Assembly (NCBI GenBank): GCA_017475035.1
Contig: JAFVGK010000185.1
Coordinates: forward strand, 1-64,000
Source of the DNA: Blautia sp.
GTDB lineage: Bacteria > Bacillota > Clostridia > Lachnospirales > Lachnospiraceae
Direction: 5' to 3'
Length of the DNA: 64,000 nucleotides
The notes under the pieces are model-generated. The model was given only the letters and a program-made list of their open reading frames with translations, searched no databases and was not told the DNA's origin. Positions 61,101 to 64,000 of the stretch are shown here, piece after piece; position 1 is the first letter of the stretch; every line of letters begins with the position of its first letter. Made by a program: the position numbers and the translations under genes.

Positions 61101-64000
61101 TGACGGATCTGGGCAATGGTAAGATCGAAGCGGTTGCCACACCTCCCGAAACCGGCTTGAGATTTGAAAACAAGGCTATCACCTTATCTGTCAGTAAGAA
61201 GGCAGCAGGAGCCGGAGAAGAGCTTCCGGGTGCGCAGATTCATGTGATCAGGCTGACAGACGATGGAGAAGAAGAGGAGGAGATTGACTCCTGGACTTCC
61301 GGGGATGAGCCGCACATCGTCACTGATCTTGAAAAAGGCAAGACGTATAAACTTCATGAGGAGACAGCACCGGACGGATACAAAGTAGCAGCAGATACGA
61401 TATTTACAGTAAATGATGACGGCTCGATTACGGCCGGCACAACCTCCGCAACGGATGCAGAGGGGAATAATGTCATTGTCATCAATGATGAACTGAACAA
61501 AGTAACAATCAGCAAGACCGACATTACCGGACAGGAAGAACTGACAGGGGCAACGATCCAGCTGATCCATCAGAGCACAGGGCATGTGGTGGATGAATGG
61601 GTTTCTTCCGGAAATCCATATGAAATCACAGGCCTGACGGTAGATGATACCTATATCCTGAAAGAAACCGTGGCACCGCTCGGTTATACGATTGCTTCCG
61701 ATACGACGTTTACTGTCGATAAAGAAGGCAAGGTGCACGTTGGAGAGACGGTAATTGAGGATGGCCATATCCTGATCAACGATGCCAAGACAGTAGTTAA
61801 GATCGCAAAGACCGATATTACCGGTGAGGAGGAACTTGCGGGAGCGCATATTCAGCTCTTTGATGCTGACGGTATCCTTGTAGAAGAGTGGGATTCCACT
61901 GCGGAAGCAAAAGAGATCAGCGGCTTGAGGACCGGAGAGATCTATAAGCTTGTTGAAACGGTTGCTCCGCAAGGCCATACCCTTTCTTCCGAAACGACCT
62001 TTACGATCGATGAAAAGGGCAAAGTGTCTTCCAGCGGAACGGTTACCGCAGAGGATGTAATCCTGATTAAGGATGAGAAGACAGTCATCTATGTCAGTAA
62101 GACTGATATTACCGGTGAGGAAGAACTTGAAGGTGCCACGATCCAGATTCTGGATGCAGACGGTAATATAGTCACTGCGTGGGTTTCCAAAAACAGCGCA
62201 CAAAAGATCGAAGGCCTCGAGACGGGCGTTATCTATACTCTGCGTGAGACAATCGCACCGGATGGATATACCATTGCTTCTGATACACAGTTTACAATTG
62301 ATGAGACCGGTAAGGTCAATACCATCAATGGGACGATCACCCAAGATCTGTTGAATAATGACGTACTTCTGGTCAAGGATGCAAAGACCTCTGTCAAAAT
62401 CAGCAAAGCTGATATCACAGACGGAGAGGAATTGGAAGGCGCTCATATCCAGATTATCGATGCTGACGGAGAAATCTTCACGGAATGGGATTCTACAAAG
62501 GAAGCCCGGACAATTGAAGGCCTGAAGACAGGCGTGACGTATACGCTGCGTGAAACTGTCGCACCGGATGGATATATCATAGCCGCCGATACAGAGTTTC
62601 AGTTGAATGCGGACGGAACCGTGAATACAGCAGAAACTACGACTAAAGTGGAGAATGGTGTACTCCTCGTTGAGGATACCATGACAACTGTATCCATCAG
62701 CAAAGTTGATGCTGTAGGTGGCGAAGAAAAAGCAGGTGCCCATATTCAGATTATAGAGCTTGTGGAAGACAGCCATACCCATGAGAAGAGCGAAGAAGTT
62801 GTCACGGAATGGAATTCTACGAGGACGGCAAAGGTTGTTGCCGGGCTGAAGACCAATGTGGAGTATATCCTGCGAGAGACAGTTGCGCCAGGCGGATATG
62901 CTCTTGCAACAGACACACACTTTACGATCGATACTGACGGAAAAGTAACCAGTCGGGATACTAGAATCCGTGAGGAGGATGGCGTTCTTCTGGTAGAAGA
63001 CAGCATGACTTCTGTCTTGATCAGCAAGACTGCCGCAGGCGCCGGAGAAGAACTGCCGGGCGCAGCCATCAGGCTTCTGGATCAGAACGGCGGGGTTGTC
63101 GAAGAATGGATTTCCGGCGATGCGCCTCACGTAGTTGAAGGAAAGATCAGAGTTGGAGAGACGTATACCATCGAGGAAACGGTAGCTCCAAATGGTTATG
63201 CTGTTACGACCAGCACGACTGTAACCCTGAAAGATGACGGAAGCATTGACGAGTCTAAGACTACGACAAAGGTCTCAGACGAAGGCGTGCTCTTTATCGA
63301 AGATCAGCCGACTTCTGTGAAGATCAGCAAGGTTGATATCGTTAATAGTGAAGAAGTGGAAGGAGCCCATATTCAGATCCTTTATAACGGCAAGAATGAA
63401 GAGACCGGAGAGGATGAAGAAAAAGTCCTTACAGAATGGGATTCCACGACACAGCCAGTGGAAATCACAGGCCTAAATACAGGCGTAGAGTATACCCTGC
63501 GCGAGACTGTTGCTCCGAATGGATATGCGCTGACGACTGATACGACTTTCATCCTGAAGGCTGATGGAAGCATTGATACAGATAAGACTACAACGAAGAT
63601 CCGCAATGATGGCGTGCTTCTGGTGGAGGATGCCAAGAATGTCCTCACAATCAGCAAGGTGGCAGCAGGTTCCGGAGAAGAGCTTTATGGCGCGAAGATC
63701 ACCGTCACAGACAGTGAAGGAAACGTCATTGATTCCTGGACATCCGGCGATGATGGCTATGAAACAGACGCTGACGGCAACATTACCAGCGTGACGCCTC
63801 ACATCGTAAAGGGTGAGATCAGGTCCGGCGTGGAATACACGATCAGCGAGACGGTTGCTCCGGCCGGATACGAGATTACAACGGATACCAAGGTCGTCCT
63901 GAAGGAAGACGGCACGGTAGACACTGATAAAACCACGGTAACCGTTTCCGATGAAGGCGTTGTCCTGATTGAGGACGCCTTGACGGAGGTTACCATAAGC
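52103..64000 (+). CDS. Giant LPxTG-type surface adhesin with isopeptide domains (5' part)
   Basis: One frame stays open from ATG 52103 to the window end (3966 codons, no stop reached). GGAGGAG eight bases upstream supports the start. Order: signal peptide (about 1-29); acidic Thr/Glu-rich region (about 30-365) with repeated DLFTS and LFGSE motifs and TEITTEA repeats; an adhesin head (about 370-1230) that includes a segment like ice-binding/anchor-type domains (GGLFIAPKADVHVKATSCGW); about a dozen Spy0128/FctA-like pilin domains (about 1230-3020), each ending near FTNxY; then nine complete Cna-B domains plus the start of a tenth, each opening ISKxD and containing ETVAPxGY. Lys-Asn/Asp isopeptide bonds would make a rigid stalk. 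A sorting signal should lie beyond the window. Base composition shifts inside the gene. Confidence 0.9.
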   Translation, partial: MGKRSKFHQFISFMLLITMVLQQTNTVTLVSGADLFTSEFAETAGDDLFGSEVQNTAPAAIPEQPVYPVAQSGDEADLFTSTGSNVNANFNTPAEIPEQPQFQVGPQGAGADLFTSVFDAAAVTVTITTTTTTTETTTEMTTESPVDLARIQQAAHASDEELLAQGDENGSGDISEEGLFSSEITGEESAHEEESREELFGSELAAEAPVLVLDEERGDNSVQLTGEDADLFTSSEDADGFVASVEEMGPEQSTEAAVEATTETAIEVMTEAVEEETEAEDEQITEIFAEVTTEPATEITTEAVIEITTEAMTEITTEAVTEITTEAETEITTESAEDLFGSEVGDEDEENLFGSEPEDEIDQIASGDDTIFVHVVDAEGESFGEDYEGLSLPAFEGLLDLTKAPLDLDVTRVAEVEGTNRLYVENYSFDHAAVNGETILAVYKLPEVFEEADAQEDEEAVFSDGTGKSGAKYAYTVDGFNFIDLADGQEIDLVYTVTAQKYKYTYSDVNVRVVATVEDPAAIPDNAKFKVTQITPERNGAAFDAYIEALNNQAEDIAVQKGEESVSSYDESNTLLYDIAFLVPKADEEGNIIEGEYVEVKPQGDAVKVSIRFRKEQLTEEIGAESPLNVSVIHLPINDNITKKCDTTQAALWQIQSYDIEAEALMGEITLDGKSESVEFELDNFSSIAITVDNPVIGDAAVYNYATILGNAMEYGIVAGEYKQTNHTQTNFAVKSYKNNNLVEPDISGASTVPFIIGEIVSGSSEGQNWSQLRFGNSTADASNRIKYDVYLNSEYDGMSWPERDHGYITVDGADNNGLISSKVEANVIYTDQSVLNNRVDTMLNNIVQNSNILKSNATLVVDDSCITDTNHYVIDTTGYADNTVIYITLPENSRIREVLTKNEGLIINKHANQNIVFNLPGVSDVSLFKIQVVIDGVTNGDFSGVSGGTSSTNSESPQHGDKNTLIEDLIVKHIIWNMPDATKVELNTAGGLFIAPKADVHVKATSCGWVATNKQVWTDGCEWHFTFTGRNYTGEVETSAEANFNFSLMKKVVNENLLNAENGFITETNSAENNEGLLGKIYYFDLYESDENYSVLDGAAPISTANTIDVNGNPSINAVFGQIKVTEDELDQTTKEKHLYYVLKERNAGQKHEGVTNWNGDLNIHILAKKEGDVIKLYFQGWKYDSPEKTAVRYYGLTNNDGIQVPREAVGTDISFGNVLNAIAPVEDEIEVTKELESWENDEVFTFILTPGNSYDSNGNFIGSSPLPVGTSSQTVEKEATKTSPVVKFGSIQYLRTGKYLYTITEKYENADGVTYDKTVHNVAVIVGVDNPSTQNLVTNIKYNVNVDGGNISGGEDSLIITNTFTPTTAIINVSKDFNEWSKVDSFKFELTPGTCVIESNTEGTSEGNSGETETKTSTSPLPDNKNKLEVTVSAPQSGTTNTASFEELEFSKAGTYTYYIKEVNEGADGVLYDDTSYKVIVTVTKTSDENTGTNVLSADVKYMTLDEDGIEVENDAITINNTFTPAKTHLEVTKDFDKWEKAENGFTFILAPGYKYDAEGNEPTGESPIPKPRIDGTDVHYATAVDEENSIAVFDEIEYDKAGYYLYTITERNDGIDGIEYDENAHNAIVVVSKNQDTNELTSVVKYDVSLADLLTGSIADGENEILTITNEYSDSINEELKGIKHYVDRYGNDIDITNGQFAFTVEPQGTYSQEAVDTSEFKLNVRNSAGGELDFGTLKFKKSGTYSYTVYESSISGNGIEIDHSEYDITYRITKDSKGKLILSSKQVIKTDKEGNHQEITLDEEGLEFTNAYITEDVTFAPQVTKAFTNGTSRWPEEGFKFVLTVPENSGNPENGAEFNASDMEVVATEEENTQTFGDITFHKAGNYKFQITEDVTGITEENGLYKKNGIIYDANPKELLIKVIDNKKGSLEISTVKYEGKDSLTITNKYDAEGTVEIIGNKLYTGSVLTDGAFTFTVYDESLVDVATGSVKEDGSISFTPIEYKLDSLEGNLKKTFSYTIRENMPSGANADNNYTIGGIQYDNSVKQIYVVVEDQKNGNLKATVTAGSDQITFTNKYNADGSITLEGTKEFSICFTDESGIQQSLDRTITDGDFTFSIWKKAINGSKGEKVASGRVAADGSIKFTEIGYTLEDLKNGDGSYSESKQFEYLVTEDIPEDAVLKDGVYVYKGIVYDQTEKEIIITVKDNHDGELDVESNISEGNLISFSNTYAAEGMAELKATKNLTGLDLEDGRFTFSLYDTEGNIIQQSVENQGEQIVFAPIEFTLEDLIAETNGSYCINDSKQFIYIIKENVPFVNDEGVEIIDGKIVKDGITYDDTEKIITVNVSDNGDGTLAILYDGLDGLNPPTFTNTYEAKATNAEITAKKTINGRELKKEEFSFSITGTSDNTDKTTKIVKNGEMENEETGHITFPEINYNVVGDYVYTIAEVPNNSLGGVTYDLTTYSVTVKVIDDGKGQLVARVVYPEGTEPTFENDYSAKAVEAQITAIKTLTGRPKLIADDEFTFSLIPQGATELNDPEASIQDDNVEQSVTNKGNNVTFKKLKYDKVGNYSYKLVETTEQTDNGITIDKSEYVVHVVVTDDGNGQLEADVTYEKVKNAAGEELNPTISGDKPAAFENTYSAAECSADITATKKLTGKKLEAGDYTFTLTGKSLNTGETVDTESNAADGSILFRKEYDEAGVYEYELAEAYTGNGGVTIDETKWDVIVTVKDNNQGSLEIESITYNGSLIHTPVFNNVYKAEGGFNLQAMKVLKPDSARELQAGEFTFELYEGDKLLQTKTNDADGLITFDKILYTLDDLDADPNADPGKDWKKIGEEAGSKTYTIKELEIPDTSITRLEPWERTVTVTLAHDGNGNITASTDVPPEELKFSNKYAASGKVTISGIKELKNGALNAGDFTFALYEGENDEPIRTAKNEIVDGISVFAFDEISYDLSDLSGDTTATKTYTVKEVIGPDPDPNIVYDTHEATVTVTLTDLGNGKIEAVATPPETGLRFENKAITLSVSKKAAGAGEELPGAQIHVIRLTDDGEEEEEIDSWTSGDEPHIVTDLEKGKTYKLHEETAPDGYKVAADTIFTVNDDGSITAGTTSATDAEGNNVIVINDELNKVTISKTDITGQEELTGATIQLIHQSTGHVVDEWVSSGNPYEITGLTVDDTYILKETVAPLGYTIASDTTFTVDKEGKVHVGETVIEDGHILINDAKTVVKIAKTDITGEEELAGAHIQLFDADGILVEEWDSTAEAKEISGLRTGEIYKLVETVAPQGHTLSSETTFTIDEKGKVSSSGTVTAEDVILIKDEKTVIYVSKTDITGEEELEGATIQILDADGNIVTAWVSKNSAQKIEGLETGVIYTLRETIAPDGYTIASDTQFTIDETGKVNTINGTITQDLLNNDVLLVKDAKTSVKISKADITDGEELEGAHIQIIDADGEIFTEWDSTKEARTIEGLKTGVTYTLRETVAPDGYIIAADTEFQLNADGTVNTAETTTKVENGVLLVEDTMTTVSISKVDAVGGEEKAGAHIQIIELVEDSHTHEKSEEVVTEWNSTRTAKVVAGLKTNVEYILRETVAPGGYALATDTHFTIDTDGKVTSRDTRIREEDGVLLVEDSMTSVLISKTAAGAGEELPGAAIRLLDQNGGVVEEWISGDAPHVVEGKIRVGETYTIEETVAPNGYAVTTSTTVTLKDDGSIDESKTTTKVSDEGVLFIEDQPTSVKISKVDIVNSEEVEGAHIQILYNGKNEETGEDEEKVLTEWDSTTQPVEITGLNTGVEYTLRETVAPNGYALTTDTTFILKADGSIDTDKTTTKIRNDGVLLVEDAKNVLTISKVAAGSGEELYGAKITVTDSEGNVIDSWTSGDDGYETDADGNITSVTPHIVKGEIRSGVEYTISETVAPAGYEITTDTKVVLKEDGTVDTDKTTVTVSDEGVVLIEDALTEVTIS
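52980..53100 (+). repeat. 24-bp tandem repeats encoding TEITTEAV
   Basis: About five units of the type ACCGAGATCACAACCGAGGC within the Thr/Glu-rich segment of the giant adhesin. Threonine-rich text like this is often a flexible, O-glycosylated spacer in surface proteins. Confidence 0.75.
55790..61150 (+). repeat. Array of Spy0128/FctA-like domains in the giant adhesin
   Basis: About a dozen related domains, most of 110-150 residues. Each opens with a Lys-containing strand (VTKELESW, ATKKLTGK, GIKELKNG), has F-x-F-x-L early, Y-x-Y-x-I-x-E in the middle, and ends F-x-N-x-Y. Early copies are AT-rich and diverged, later ones are GC-richer. Confidence 0.75.
61180..64000 (+). repeat. Array of Cna-B domains in the giant adhesin
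   Basis: Domains start near 61184, 61503, 61800, 62091, 62395, 62690, 63010, 63314, 63645 and 63988, about 300-325 bases apart. Each has ISKTDITGEEELEGA-like text, a DEWxS strand, and LRETVAPDGY. The last is cut by the window end. Confidence 0.85.

Noticed and set aside
61184..63130. A 648-codon minus-strand open frame in the adhesin region, and many smaller minus-strand frames across 54000-64000
   Set aside because: They are opposite to the Cna-B repeats, have no ribosome sites or family motifs, and the plus strand is one continuous well-supported frame.
1..64000. tRNA, rRNA, tmRNA or RNase P genes
   Set aside because: I looked in the intergenic stretches for conserved arms such as GGTTCGAATC and for RNA core sequences and found none; a covariance search could not be run.

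Overview
The window looks like chromosomal DNA of an anaerobic, low-to-mid GC Gram-positive bacterium of the class Clostridia, most likely Lachnospiraceae. The evidence is the gene content: a tig-clpP-clpX-lon-ysxC block, an ECF transporter module next to truA, a SigI/RsgI pair, a class C sortase, a purine-nucleoside BMP/ABC transporter, and a very large Cna-B surface protein. Strong AGGAGG-type ribosome binding sites and TTGACA/TATAAT-type promoters agree with this. No rRNA, tRNA, CRISPR array, phage or complete insertion sequence was seen. The species cannot be named from sequence alone.

Layout. 1-0.95 kb: a small hydrolase coupled to acylphosphatase. 1.1-4.6 kb (minus): a P-loop ATPase coupled to a degenerate Hsp70-like protein, the most unusual gene pair here. 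4.9-8.3 kb: an NhaC-type antiporter and a membrane-bound SpoIIE/RsbU-type phosphatase split by a run of nine G. 8.6-11.4 kb: a secreted Ala/Glu-rich repeat protein, a small membrane protein and a coiled-coil protein. 11.6-17.6 kb: xpt and a nucleoside ABC transporter, a purine salvage unit with a structured leader. 17.6-22.8 kb: palindromic repeats, the sortase, a DUF937 protein and a sulfhydrylase. 22.9-25.1 kb (minus): an rRNA methyltransferase and a glycerophosphodiesterase with an in-frame repeat insertion. 25.3-30.8 kb: a coiled-coil/DUF308/ABC1-kinase cluster, a lipase-like protein and a DJ-1 protein. 31.1-41.0 kb: the proteostasis block, ysxC, ecfA1-ecfA2-ecfT and truA. 41.5-45.9 kb: a secreted caspase-like protease, an exonuclease and a secreted 5'-nucleotidase. 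46.1-51.3 kb: sigI-rsgI, an Rpn-like nuclease and small genes including a DnaQ-like fusion. 52.1-64.0 kb: one giant surface-protein gene, open for 3966 codons and continuing past the window end.

The intergenic DNA is rich in dispersed repeats: a 154-bp MITE-like element with terminal inverted repeats (two full copies and one 57-bp deletion copy inserted into another repeat), a fold-back palindromic element (three copies), and at least three shorter families. Several proteins also carry internal tandem repeats (Ala/Glu protein, sortase, DUF937, glycerophosphodiesterase, RsgI, Rpn-like protein, giant adhesin), so repeat-driven variation is a theme of the region.

Functional links. The sortase is the natural candidate to anchor or polymerise the giant Cna-B protein, although the genes are 32 kb apart. 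The secreted 5'-nucleotidase could generate nucleosides for the BMP/ABC importer and Xpt. SigI/RsgI suggests envelope-stress or surface-linked regulation; RsgI and the giant adhesin both carry repeated short acidic motifs with a D-[LI]-F core.
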